Origin: CAZYYO01 sp964650965
GTDB lineage: Bacteria; Bacillota; Clostridia; Lachnospirales; Lachnospiraceae
Reading direction: 5' to 3'
Assembly: GCA_964650965.1 (NCBI GenBank)
Contig: CAZYYO010000023.1
Location: 1 to 33,298 of the forward strand
DNA: 33,298 nucleotides
This document shows, one piece after another, positions 25,712 to 33,251 of this stretch (position 1 is its first letter; every line of letters begins with the position of its first letter). Both the position numbers and the translations under genes were made by a program. The notes beneath the pieces were generated by a model that was not told the origin of the DNA, ran no database searches, and was given only the letters and a program-made list of their open reading frames with translations.

Positions 25712-26782
25712 TTATTTCTCTTCTGATTTCTGGGAAGCAGTCTTAGCATCCTTCTTGGCTGCATCAGCTTCTACTGCCTCCCCATCTGTACCAAAGCCAT
25801 AGTGAGCTCTTACCTGGGCATCAATGGTATCACAGATTTCTGGGTTATCCAAAAGAAACTGCTTGGCATTCTCACGTCCCTGACCAATCTTCTCGCCATT
25901 GTATGCGTACCATGCTCCTGACTTATTAATAATATCAAGGTCTGCAGCAATATCTAAGATATCTCCGACCTTAGAAATTCCCTTTCCAAACATAATATCA
26001 AATTCGGCTTCCTTAAAAGGCGGTGCGATCTTATTCTTAACCACTTTAATTCTGGTGCGGTTACCAATCACTTCCCCCTGTTGCTTAATAGAATCAATTC
26101 TTCTTACATCCAATCGAACAGATGCATAGAACTTCAGAGCACGACCACCTGTGGTAGTCTCAGGGCTTCCAAACATAACCCCTACCTTCTCTCTTAACTG
26201 ATTAATAAAGATAACGGTACAATTCGTCTTACTGATTACGGCGGTCAGCTTACGCAGTGCCTGTGACATCAATCTAGCCTGTAATCCAATGTGGGAATCT
26301 CCCATATCTCCATCAATTTCAGCCTTAGGAACTAATGCTGCAACAGAATCCACAATAACAATATCCACTGCTCCAGAACGTACCATGGTTTCCGTAATCT
26401 CCAGCGCCTGTTCTCCACTGTCCGGCTGTGAAATATACAAATTATCAATATCTACTCCGATGTTCTTGGCATATACTGGGTCTAATGCATGCTCAGCATC
26501 GATAAATCCAGCAATACCACCTCTCTTTTGCACTTCTGCTACTGCATGTAATGCTACCGTTGTCTTACCACTGGATTCCGGACCGTAAATCTCAATAACA
26601 CGTCCCTTAGGCAGTCCGCCCTGTCCCAATGCCAAATCCAGACTTAAGGAGCCTGTTGGTGTAGTCTCTACCTTCATATGATTGGAGCTGTCTCCCAGCT
26701 TCATAACGGATCCCTTACCGTATTGTTTCTCAATCTGCGAAATCGCAACATCTAATGCTTTTATCTTATCTTCCTGAGCCAT
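25712..26782 (-). CDS. recA: Recombinase A
   Basis: RecA forms filaments on single-stranded DNA, pairs homologous strands and triggers LexA self-cleavage. The 356-residue protein has Walker A GPESSGKT at 67-74, the Walker B region DIVIVDSVAALVP, loop L2 near MFGSPETTTGGRALKFYASVRLDVRR, and a C-terminal domain with an acidic/Lys tail. AGGAGGA lies before the ATG. Promoter and LexA box lie immediately upstream; recX follows in the same transcript. No intein or other interruption. Confidence 0.99.
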   Translation of the reverse strand: MAQEDKIKALDVAISQIEKQYGKGSVMKLGDSSNHMKVETTPTGSLSLDLALGQGGLPKGRVIEIYGPESSGKTTVALHAVAEVQKRGGIAGFIDAEHALDPVYAKNIGVDIDNLYISQPDSGEQALEITETMVRSGAVDIVIVDSVAALVPKAEIDGDMGDSHIGLQARLMSQALRKLTAVISKTNCTVIFINQLREKVGVMFGSPETTTGGRALKFYASVRLDVRRIDSIKQQGEVIGNRTRIKVVKNKIAPPFKEAEFDIMFGKGISKVGDILDIAADLDIINKSGAWYAYNGEKIGQGRENAKQFLLDNPEICDTIDAQVRAHYGFGTDGEAVEADAAKKDAKTASQKSEEK

Positions 26783-26795
26783 ATCTTCCTCCTGT

Positions 26796-26809
26796 CGAAC
26801 CTATGTTCG
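26796..26809. promoter_or_regulatory. LexA (DinR) SOS box of recA
   Basis: CGAACCTATGTTCG matches the Firmicutes SOS box form CGAAC-N4-GTTCG perfectly in both half sites. It lies 13 bp downstream of the recA -10 box, where bound LexA would block transcription. Confidence 0.9.
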
Positions 26810-26822
26810 TTTCTTTAAGTAC

Positions 26823-26851
26823 ATAGTATTATACTTTTGATTGGTTGTCAA
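26823..26851 (-). promoter_or_regulatory. Sigma-A promoter for recA-recX
   Basis: A consensus TTGACA and TACTAT are spaced by 17 bp, about 40 nt before the recA ATG and directly followed by the LexA box. Confidence 0.75.
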
Positions 26852-26926
26852 TAATAATTTCATGTAAAGTGTTGGGGATTTCTATTGTCCTATGCCTGAC
26901 TATTAAGAATGCATCTTTGCATTAAG

Positions 26927-26954
26927 AAAAAAGACAGTAGCTCCTGCTACTGTC
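26927..26954 (-). terminator. Terminator after prfC
   Basis: GACAGTAGC and GCTACTGTC form a perfect 9-bp stem with a 4-nt loop, followed by TTTTTT on the minus strand, 54 nt after the prfC stop. Confidence 0.9.
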
Positions 26955-27008
26955 CCAATTATACTAATTATTTCCTATAATAGCAATCATAAAATGATTG
27001 GATTAAGA

Positions 27009-28595
27009 TTATCGTCCAAACTCTGATAATTCCAGACCTTCATTTCGATCCAGGGTCATTCCCACGCTCCAGCTATTCACAAACAATAATAACGGATTTC
27101 CCTTTAGATCCTTAATCTTCTTCATATCAGAGGTTCCCTGAAGTCGATCCATATCTATTTCCTTATTTTCAATCCAACGGATATGTTCATATGGAAGGTT
27201 CTCCATACGGATTTCCACATTATATTCGTTATTCAAACGGTACTTCAGCACATCAAACTGCAGTACACCTACAACTCCTACAATAATCTCTTCCATTCCA
27301 GTGTGGTACTCCTGGAAAATCTGAATCGCACCTTCCTGGGCAATCTGGGTAATTCCCTTCATAAACTGCTTTCTCTTCATGGTATCCATCTGAATGACTC
27401 TGGCAAAATGCTCCGGAGCAAAAGTAGGAATTCCTTCAAAGGCAAATTTATCGTTGGAAGTAGTCAAGGTATCTCCAATAGAGAAAATTCCCGGATCAAA
27501 AACACCGATAATATCTCCAGCGTAAGCTGTTTCCACCATTTTACGTTCCTGAGCCATCAGCTGCTGAGGCTGGGACAGCTTAATTTTTCTGCCACCTTGG
27601 ATATGCATAACCTCCATACCGGCCTGAAATTCCCCGGAACAGATTCGCATAAATGCAATACGGTCTCTATGAGCCTTATTCATATTTGCCTGAATCTTAA
27701 ATACAAAGGCTGAGAAATCCTTAGAGAAAGGATCTACCACTCCCTGGTCTGACATTCTAGGAAGCGGAGATGAGGTCATCTGTAGGAAATGCTCCAGGAA
27801 AGTCTCTACGCCAAAGTTGGTAAGAGCAGAACCAAAGAATACCGGAGAAAGCTTACCCTGAGACACCAATTCCATATCAAATTCAGCACTGGCACCATCT
27901 AATAATTCAATCTCATCTAACAGCTGAGCCTTGAATTCTTCTCCAATTTCCTCTACTAAGGCATCATCATCAATATGAATGACATGTTCCGTTCCTTCCT
28001 GGGTTCCCTTCTGGGTATCCGCAAAGGTGAGAACCTCCCTAGTATTTCGGTCATATACGCCCTTAAAACGCTTACCACTTCCAATGGGCCAATTTACCGG
28101 ACAGGTGGCAATCCCTAGTTCCTTTTCAATATCATCTAATAATTCAAAGGTATCGTTGGCATCTCGGTCCATCTTATTAATAAAAGTAAAGATGGGAATG
28201 TGCCGCATCACACAAACCTTAAACAGCTTTCTGGTCTGTGCCTCTACACCCTTGGAAGCATCAATAACCATCACTGCCGAATCAGCAGCCATTAAGGTAC
28301 GATAGGTATCCTCAGAGAAATCCTGATGTCCCGGCGTATCTAAGATATTAATGCAGAAGCCTTCATAGTTAAACTGCAAAACAGATGAGGTAACGGAAAT
28401 ACCTCTTTCTTTTTCTATCTCCATCCAGTCACTAACAGCGTGACGGGCGGTTGCTTTTCCTTTTACTGAACCAGCCTGGTTTATCGCTCCTCCATATAGC
28501 AGGAATTTCTCCGTTAATGTGGTTTTACCTGCATCCGGATGAGATATTATGGCAAATGTTCTTCTTTTTTCAATTTCTTTGCGTAAATCTGACAA
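27009..28595 (-). CDS. prfC: Peptide chain release factor 3, TTG start
   Basis: RF3 is a GTPase that removes RF1 and RF2 from the ribosome after termination. The 528-residue protein has the G1 motif SHPDAGKTT (18-26), the effector region WMEIEKERGISVTSS, G3 DTPGHQDF, and G4 NKMD, then the RF3-specific domains (GVVGVLQFDVLKYRLNNEYNVE). These separate it from EF-G and TetM-like protection proteins. The only workable start is TTG, behind a perfect AAGGAGG at a slightly long spacing of 11 nt; a weak start may limit its translation. A promoter lies at 28649-28677. Confidence 0.97.
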   Translation of the reverse strand: MSDLRKEIEKRRTFAIISHPDAGKTTLTEKFLLYGGAINQAGSVKGKATARHAVSDWMEIEKERGISVTSSVLQFNYEGFCINILDTPGHQDFSEDTYRTLMAADSAVMVIDASKGVEAQTRKLFKVCVMRHIPIFTFINKMDRDANDTFELLDDIEKELGIATCPVNWPIGSGKRFKGVYDRNTREVLTFADTQKGTQEGTEHVIHIDDDALVEEIGEEFKAQLLDEIELLDGASAEFDMELVSQGKLSPVFFGSALTNFGVETFLEHFLQMTSSPLPRMSDQGVVDPFSKDFSAFVFKIQANMNKAHRDRIAFMRICSGEFQAGMEVMHIQGGRKIKLSQPQQLMAQERKMVETAYAGDIIGVFDPGIFSIGDTLTTSNDKFAFEGIPTFAPEHFARVIQMDTMKRKQFMKGITQIAQEGAIQIFQEYHTGMEEIIVGVVGVLQFDVLKYRLNNEYNVEIRMENLPYEHIRWIENKEIDMDRLQGTSDMKKIKDLKGNPLLLFVNSWSVGMTLDRNEGLELSEFGR

Positions 28596-28648
28596 GTGTT
28601 TCGCTACCTCCTTCGTACCATTTCCTTGATTGGAAACGTACCTAGTAC

Positions 28649-28677
28649 ATCTTACTTATTTTTATGCTTTTGGTCAA
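28649..28677 (-). promoter_or_regulatory. Sigma-A promoter for prfC
   Basis: TTGACC and TAAGAT with 17-bp spacing, located between the deoB stop and prfC. The leader includes a small hairpin (TTTCC/GGAAA). Confidence 0.6.
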
Positions 28678-28685
28678 CCATAGAT

Positions 28686-29846
28686 TTATTCCGTAATGGG
28701 AAGAACATGTCCCTCTAAGGCTCCATCTATCCCGAAATAATGTAAAATGGTAGCTGCAATGGTATTAAATCCAGCCAACGTACCATAATTAACCCCAGGT
28801 GTCACCTGCTTGCCATACATTAACAGTGGAATACATTCTCTGGAGTGGTCCGTAGAGCTTGTACTTGGGTCACAGCCATGATCTGCAGTAATCATTAGGA
28901 TATCGTCCTCTGTCATAGCATCCATGATTTTCGGAAGGCATTCATCAAAATAGGTCAAAGCTTTCGCATATCCATCCACATCATTTCGATGGCCATACAG
29001 CATATCATAATCCACAAGATTCACAAACAACAGACCGCAGAAGGGATTCTTAATGGCTTCTATGGTTTTATCGATTCCCTCTTCATTTCCAGTGGTTCGT
29101 ACATATTGATGAATTCCCCGCTGGGCAAAAATATCAATAATTTTCCCAATAGAATGTACCTGAATTCCATTGCTGCTTAGCACATCTAACATGGTTGTCT
29201 CCGGTGGCTCCAGGGAAAAATCATGACGACGGCTTGTTCTGACAAAATTCCCCGGTTTTCCGGTAAAGGGTCTGGCAATCACTCTTCCCACGCCATGCTC
29301 TCCTATCAAAATCTTTCTGGCCATCTGACAGTATTCATATAAGGTATCTACTGGCACTACATCCTCATGTGCTGCAATCTGAAATACGGAATCCGCAGAA
29401 GTATACACGATTAAATTCCCTGTCTCCATATGCTGCTGCCCATAATCTCGAATCACATCTGTTCCCGAATAAGGCTTGTTACACAATACACCTCTTCCCG
29501 TCTGTCTGGAGAACTCCTCTAATACCTCCTTTGGGAATCCATTGGGATACGTAGGCAGCGGCTTATTAGAAACCACACCAGCAATCTCCCAATGCCCAAT
29601 GGTAGTATCCTTCCCCTTAGACAGCTCTGACAGTCTAGCAAAGCTGCCTAACGGACAAGTAACATGCTCTGCTGCAGTAACCCCATCAATATTAAAATAC
29701 CCCAGCTTCTGCATATGAGGCATATGAAAAAAAGAACTTTTCGATGCCGCCAGCAACGTATTACTTCCTTCATCTCCATACTCCCCCGCATCCGGAGCAT
29801 TTCCAATCCCCACACTATCTAAAACAATCAAAATCACTCTTTTCAT
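28686..29846 (-). CDS. deoB: Phosphopentomutase DeoB
   Basis: DeoB interconverts ribose (or deoxyribose) 1-phosphate and 5-phosphate in nucleoside salvage. From the ATG at 29846 it is 386 residues, beginning MKRVILIVLDSVGIGNAPDAG, where the first metal-binding Asp and the family signature lie. Further metal ligands are in DTTIGHWE, MITADHGCDPSTSSTDHSRE and nearby. The start has AGGAGG about 8 nt before; the frame continues upstream for 25 residues into a tandem repeat and those are not family-like. No purine nucleoside phosphorylase gene is adjacent here. No promoter is evident; the upstream region is repetitive. Confidence 0.96.
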   Translation of the reverse strand: MKRVILIVLDSVGIGNAPDAGEYGDEGSNTLLAASKSSFFHMPHMQKLGYFNIDGVTAAEHVTCPLGSFARLSELSKGKDTTIGHWEIAGVVSNKPLPTYPNGFPKEVLEEFSRQTGRGVLCNKPYSGTDVIRDYGQQHMETGNLIVYTSADSVFQIAAHEDVVPVDTLYEYCQMARKILIGEHGVGRVIARPFTGKPGNFVRTSRRHDFSLEPPETTMLDVLSSNGIQVHSIGKIIDIFAQRGIHQYVRTTGNEEGIDKTIEAIKNPFCGLLFVNLVDYDMLYGHRNDVDGYAKALTYFDECLPKIMDAMTEDDILMITADHGCDPSTSSTDHSRECIPLLMYGKQVTPGVNYGTLAGFNTIAATILHYFGIDGALEGHVLPITE

Positions 29847-29871
29847 TCTATTTTCCTCCTTATCTGTGTAT

Positions 29872-30043
29872 CTAAATCCACTCTTATCTATCTCCACCCG
29901 GTCATCTATGTCCCATGCCACCTAAATCCACCAGGTCATCTATATTCACCTGACCAGTCCTCTAAATCCATCAGGTCACCCATGTTCCTCGCCACCTAAA
30001 TCCACCAGGTCATCTATGCCTCACATCACCTAAATCCACCGGT
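29872..30043. repeat. 34-bp tandem repeat array, four units and two partial ones
   Basis: Units begin at 29888, 29922, 29962 and 29996 (34, 40, 34 and 34 bp), with partial units at 29872 and 30030. The first 23 bp are conserved (CTAAATCCACCAGGTCATCT then ATG), and the last 11 bp vary and mostly end in CAC. The array ends 7 bp before the palindrome and begins beside the deoB ribosome site, so on the minus strand it forms the deoB leader. Spacing is too short and regular-variable for CRISPR; a VNTR-like array is the better reading. Confidence 0.85.
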
Positions 30044-30050
30044 AACGTAA

Positions 30051-30313
30051 GGAAGATGAGCCTGGCAGCTTGACACATGCCCCATCCCTTTTGGACGCCT
30101 GTCGTGGGAAATTAGAAATTCCTGGTATTTCCCCTTCAAACCAGCAATTCACAGACAGGACGTCTGTGAAAGGCGTAACTGAGCCATGGATGGCGAATTT
30201 ACGCCGCTTGCGTCCCACGCTGCAATCCCCATGGGGAATACCTGGAATATCTTATTTACCAAGACCGCAGTCCAGGGGATGGGGCATGTTTCAAGCTGCC
30301 AGGCTCATCTTCC
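30051..30313. repeat. Long imperfect palindrome: MITE-like dispersed repeat or structured RNA
   Basis: The ends 30051-30088 and 30276-30313 are 38-bp inverted repeats with one mismatch (outer ends GGAAGATGAGCC and its complement). Pairing continues inward: TGGAC 30092-30096 with 30270-30274, a weaker stretch (about 17 of 24), and 30121-30134 with 30233-30245 (one mismatch and one bulge). Arms are therefore about 82 nt around a 98-nt centre. The centre holds two hairpins: TTCACAGAC/GTCTGTGAA (30148-30170) and GGCGTAA/TTACGCC (30172-30205, with inner GCCAT/ATGGC). No transposase gene, T tract or convincing target duplication is seen. Both strands fold alike. Function unknown. Confidence 0.85.
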
Positions 30314-30371
30314 GTATCTACCCAATATTATATATAATTTAGAAATACATTACCAGCACCATTTCCCCCTC

Positions 30372-30983
30372 CTAATCCGCCATATTAGAAATAATAATCT
30401 GCTCCGGCACAATTCCCCCCTTGCGTTCCACAACATCCTCAATCTGTGCCCTGTTAGCATCGGAAATTTCTGCCATATTCACCACAACATCAGCCCCCTC
30501 CTGGGTAATGCTTACAATTGCTCCTTCAAATCCCTTGGTTTCCAGTAACAGCTCACATGCCTGCTCCCGCTCAGCAACATCTGTAAGCTTTGCCAGCTCA
30601 TCCACTGCTGACTTCCGCTCTGTCTCTGTTAACGCCTGGTTATTTACAATATTTGTCAAAGTTTCTTTATTAGCTGCTCGTGTCTGTTCTCTGGTAAGCT
30701 TCAGCTGAGCTGCCTTATCCACCAGCGTACTTTCACTTTGGGTTAATACGGTTTCACCTGCAGATGCATCCCCAGTATCCTCATAGGATTCCTCCGTATC
30801 AGATAATATTCCTTCTTCCTTTATGGTCTCCTCCGTTGCTTCAAAGTCTGCCTCCTTTTCCGCCTGGGTCATAAGCAGCTTATCATCTAATGCTCCATTG
30901 TTATAATTAATATACCCTGCTGCCGCAATCATTAACGCAAGTGCAGTAACAATCATCTGGTTCTTCCGAAAAATATGCTTCAT
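30372..30983 (-). CDS. spoIIIAH: Stage III sporulation protein SpoIIIAH
   Basis: SpoIIIAH is the mother-cell half of the zipper and channel that joins SpoIIQ from the forespore during engulfment. The 203-residue protein has one N-terminal membrane helix (about 9-25, MIVTALALMIAAAGYIN), an acidic, probably flexible stretch (about 35-90), and a C-terminal ring-building domain of the YscJ/FliF type (about 95-203, ending EQIIISNM). Its ATG overlaps the spoIIIAG stop by 4 nt (ATGA), so the two are translationally coupled. It is the last gene of the operon; no terminator is clear before the palindrome. Sigma-E control is expected from known spoIIIA operons but the promoter is outside the window. 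Confidence 0.93.
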   Translation of the reverse strand: MKHIFRKNQMIVTALALMIAAAGYINYNNGALDDKLLMTQAEKEADFEATEETIKEEGILSDTEESYEDTGDASAGETVLTQSESTLVDKAAQLKLTREQTRAANKETLTNIVNNQALTETERKSAVDELAKLTDVAEREQACELLLETKGFEGAIVSITQEGADVVVNMAEISDANRAQIEDVVERKGGIVPEQIIISNMAD

Positions 30984-31528
30984 TGTCCCTCCTGCATTTC
31001 CATCTTTACTATCTTAATCTTATGCACTTCTACTGGAAATAATGCTAACAGGGCATCATAGATTTCCCTTTGGACCCGGGTATTGTCTCCTCCCTGGGCT
31101 ACAATCAGAATCCCTTCCACCTGGGGCATCAGCTCTTTGGACTGATAAGGGTCATCCTGGGACGAGTATACGGTAGTTTGCTGACTGGAGCTTCTGGTAC
31201 TGGTACCACCATCCGCATCCGTAGTATTATCCCGTTCATTGGTTACATCCTTTTCCACAACGCTTTCTCCCTGATCCTTCAGAGTAATCATGGCCTGTAT
31301 CTCACCTGCTCCATCAATTTGCTCTAAGATGGTCTCTAGTCTTGTCTCTAATTGTTCTTCATACCCATTTCCGTACGCATCCTGCTGTTCTTTGGTCTGA
31401 CTATCTGCGGCTTCTGCATCTTTTTGCTGAGTACCTCCGGTAGGAATTGCAATAACCAGCAATAGAATTCCAATAAGAATTACCACAATCCATTGGCTTT
31501 TATTCATCTTAAGCTGCGTCCACTTCAT
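30980..31528 (-). CDS. spoIIIAG: Stage III sporulation protein SpoIIIAG
   Basis: SpoIIIAG forms a large ring in the outer forespore membrane as part of the SpoIIIA-SpoIIQ channel. The 182 residues show one membrane helix (about 13-30, WIVVILIGILLLVIAIP), a Gln/Glu/Asp-rich stretch, a ring-building fold starting at LETRLETILEQIDGAGEIQAMITL, an inserted low-complexity segment (NERDNTTDADGGTSTRSSSQQ) that matches the known beta-triangle insertion position, and the C-terminal GILIVAQGGDN...VEVHKIKIVKM. It overlaps both neighbours by 4 nt. Confidence 0.93.
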   Translation of the reverse strand: MKWTQLKMNKSQWIVVILIGILLLVIAIPTGGTQQKDAEAADSQTKEQQDAYGNGYEEQLETRLETILEQIDGAGEIQAMITLKDQGESVVEKDVTNERDNTTDADGGTSTRSSSQQTTVYSSQDDPYQSKELMPQVEGILIVAQGGDNTRVQREIYDALLALFPVEVHKIKIVKMEMQEGQ

Positions 31529-31824
31529 TGCTGATCTCCCAATCCATAGGAAATATATTTTTTATCCAGGTACGTCATTTCCTCTGCTTCTTTTTCCCTC
31601 ATCTGGATTTCTGTTACGATACTGCGATACTGCTTGTTATAATCAATCTGCTTCATCTTTCCCACAAAGCTTAGTATAGGCAGACACAGCGTAATGACCA
31701 GTACCAGTTGCGTATAAAAGCGAATATACTTCCGATATGTTTCTCTGGGAATAAGATACAGAAAGCATGCCAGAAATAAATACAGTACGATAAACTTCTC
31801 AATCCATTGAATAAATATCTCCAT
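31525..31824 (-). CDS. spoIIIAF: Stage III sporulation protein SpoIIIAF
   Basis: This is a small membrane protein of the SpoIIIA complex. From the ATG at 31824, which has GGAGG 7 nt before it, it is 99 residues: two N-terminal membrane helices (about 8-25 and 33-52, IEKFIVLYLFLACFLYLIP and FYTQLVLVITLCLPILSFV) and a short charged soluble tail. The family is usually about 200 residues with a longer soluble domain, so this copy is short; its stop overlaps the spoIIIAG start (4 nt), so the end is not a sequencing break. The placement between AE and AG makes the identity firm despite the short tail. Confidence 0.88.
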   Translation of the reverse strand: MEIFIQWIEKFIVLYLFLACFLYLIPRETYRKYIRFYTQLVLVITLCLPILSFVGKMKQIDYNKQYRSIVTEIQMREKEAEEMTYLDKKYISYGLGDQQ

Positions 31825-31875
31825 GATAGGTCCTCCATAAGTTGTATACATTTCATCTTGTCTATCATTCTTATG

Positions 31876-33123
31876 CTATACCAGCATCGTTGTCATTGCC
31901 ACCGTGATGAACACCAGCACAATACAGCTGGCAAGCACTTGAAACAACATACCGCTTCCTTTGGAAACAACCGACAATGCATCACAAATCCGTGGATCAC
32001 AAACAGGTTCCACCACCGCAGCCAATAGCTTATACATAAATGTTAATATGATTAGCTTTATTAAGGGAATCAGGCAAATAATCACCAGAACCACCAATGC
32101 AGCCAGTCCTACGCCATTTCTAATAATGGCGCCTGAGGTTAAAAACAAGTCTGACGCAGCATGCAATACATTTCCCACCCCTGGAATCATGGACAGGGAG
32201 CGACGCAGGGTATTTCTAGTCAGCGAATCGGTAAGAGGCGTAATGGCCGTCTTAAATATGTTTAAGCCCAAGATTCCGGTTGTAATCAAGCGAAGAATCC
32301 ACCTTACTACCGTCTCCATTAACTCCGTTAATTTATATAATCGGCCTTCCTCTAATACATGATTTAGAAAACCAAACACTACATAAATTTTAATCAGGGG
32401 AATAACAACATATTGGAGAATCCACTGGAGAATATATACCAGTAAATAGGCCAGCTGGTAAAATCCACCTGCTGTAGCCGCCCCGGTGGAAAATACCATT
32501 GTGGTTGCAAATACCGGAATGAATGCAGTCATAAAATCAATCACATTCTGCACCGCAGATATTACAATATCATTGACGGTAAACAAGGAACGCATAAGCA
32601 AAACGATAAACAAACAATAAACCAGAAGGAAACAAATATTTGAAATATAAGATTTATCAAATATCTCTGCAAAATTTTTCAAAAGGGCAAATCCAATAGA
32701 AAGTAATAACAGCTGATACATATAATTCTTATTTGCAATAAATTCCTGAAACACCAGTTGAAACAGATTGTCTAATATTTGCTCTCCATCCACTTCATTT
32801 ACTCCAATGATTGTTTTCACCAGCTCTAAAAATGTCATGTCCAATGGTGCTTCCATCTCATGTATCACATCTTCAATTCCACTGACGTCCAGCTGTCCTG
32901 CCATTTCATCTGTGGTATACAGTACATCCTGCAGCGTATAATCCCCCTGACTGGTTTCCTGCTGGTTCGTTTCCTGCTGCTGCGCCTCCTCCATGGTTTG
33001 CGTACTCTTGGCAGAGGCCTGAACCTTCCCGCCACAAAGAACCCATAGAATGCCCAGCAATATAAGTGTCATCCATATACTCCCAATAGCACATCTTGTA
33101 TTGGCAGCTCCTTTTCTTCTCAC
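31876..33123 (-). CDS. spoIIIAE: Stage III sporulation protein SpoIIIAE, GTG start
   Basis: SpoIIIAE is the polytopic membrane subunit of the SpoIIIA complex. The 415 residues begin with a signal peptide (hydrophobic about 14-31, Ala-X-Ala near 36-38), then a Gln/Glu-rich region, then seven or more membrane helices from about residue 135 to the end (KNFAEIFDKSYISNICFLLVYCLF..., FATTMVFSTGAATAGG, SMIPGVGNVLHAASDLFLTSG). The start is GTG, overlapping the spoIIIAD stop as GTGA, with GGGG 7 nt before, so coupling with AD is expected. A 51-nt gap separates it from spoIIIAF. Confidence 0.94.
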   Translation of the reverse strand: MRRKGAANTRCAIGSIWMTLILLGILWVLCGGKVQASAKSTQTMEEAQQQETNQQETSQGDYTLQDVLYTTDEMAGQLDVSGIEDVIHEMEAPLDMTFLELVKTIIGVNEVDGEQILDNLFQLVFQEFIANKNYMYQLLLLSIGFALLKNFAEIFDKSYISNICFLLVYCLFIVLLMRSLFTVNDIVISAVQNVIDFMTAFIPVFATTMVFSTGAATAGGFYQLAYLLVYILQWILQYVVIPLIKIYVVFGFLNHVLEEGRLYKLTELMETVVRWILRLITTGILGLNIFKTAITPLTDSLTRNTLRRSLSMIPGVGNVLHAASDLFLTSGAIIRNGVGLAALVVLVIICLIPLIKLIILTFMYKLLAAVVEPVCDPRICDALSVVSKGSGMLFQVLASCIVLVFITVAMTTMLV

Positions 33124-33251
33124 AGAAAATCCCCAATGGTGCGAATAAAGGTAAACAGCACTGGCATACTTAATAATAAAACAGCGATTTTTGCAAACAT
33201 TTCGATTTGACCAGCTATGGCCTGATAGCCTGCATCCTTACAAATATTGGC
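33120..33251 (-). pseudogene. spoIIIAD: 3' piece of spoIIIAD; the upstream part of the gene is not continuous in frame
   Basis: The last 43 codons read ANICKDAGYQAIAGQIEMFA and on to IRTIGDFL, a clear SpoIIIAD C-terminus (two membrane segments in the full protein). Going upstream, an in-frame TGA occurs at 33252-33254, and none of the three frames from there to 33298 gives the expected SpoIIIAD motif ending in AEFA. So the gene is interrupted, rearranged or mis-assembled about 43 codons from its end. The stop overlaps the GTG start of spoIIIAE. Whether the 5' part lies elsewhere cannot be seen. Confidence 0.75.

Larger units (their letters stand above)
29847..30371. other. Gene-free region between deoB and spoIIIAH holding two repeat structures
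   Basis: This 525-nt gap contains 34-bp tandem repeats (29872-30043) and a 263-bp imperfect palindrome (30051-30313), listed separately. The remaining 58 nt to the spoIIIAH stop show no clear terminator. Short open frames exist on both strands but are by-products of the palindrome. Confidence 0.8.

Noticed and set aside
27183..27713. 176-codon plus-strand frame opposite prfC
   Set aside because: The minus-strand prfC is intact and conserved throughout; the plus frame has no recognisable motif.
29872..30043. CRISPR array
   Set aside because: The conserved part is 23 bp and the variable part only about 11 bp, with one unit of 40 bp; no cas genes are near.
30051..30313. Transcription terminator for the spoIIIA operon
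   Set aside because: Arms are about 82 nt, the head is branched, and neither side has a T run.
30030..30342. Small frames on both strands inside the palindrome
   Set aside because: They share fragments such as IPGIS on opposite strands, which is what an inverted repeat produces. There is no ribosome site or known domain.
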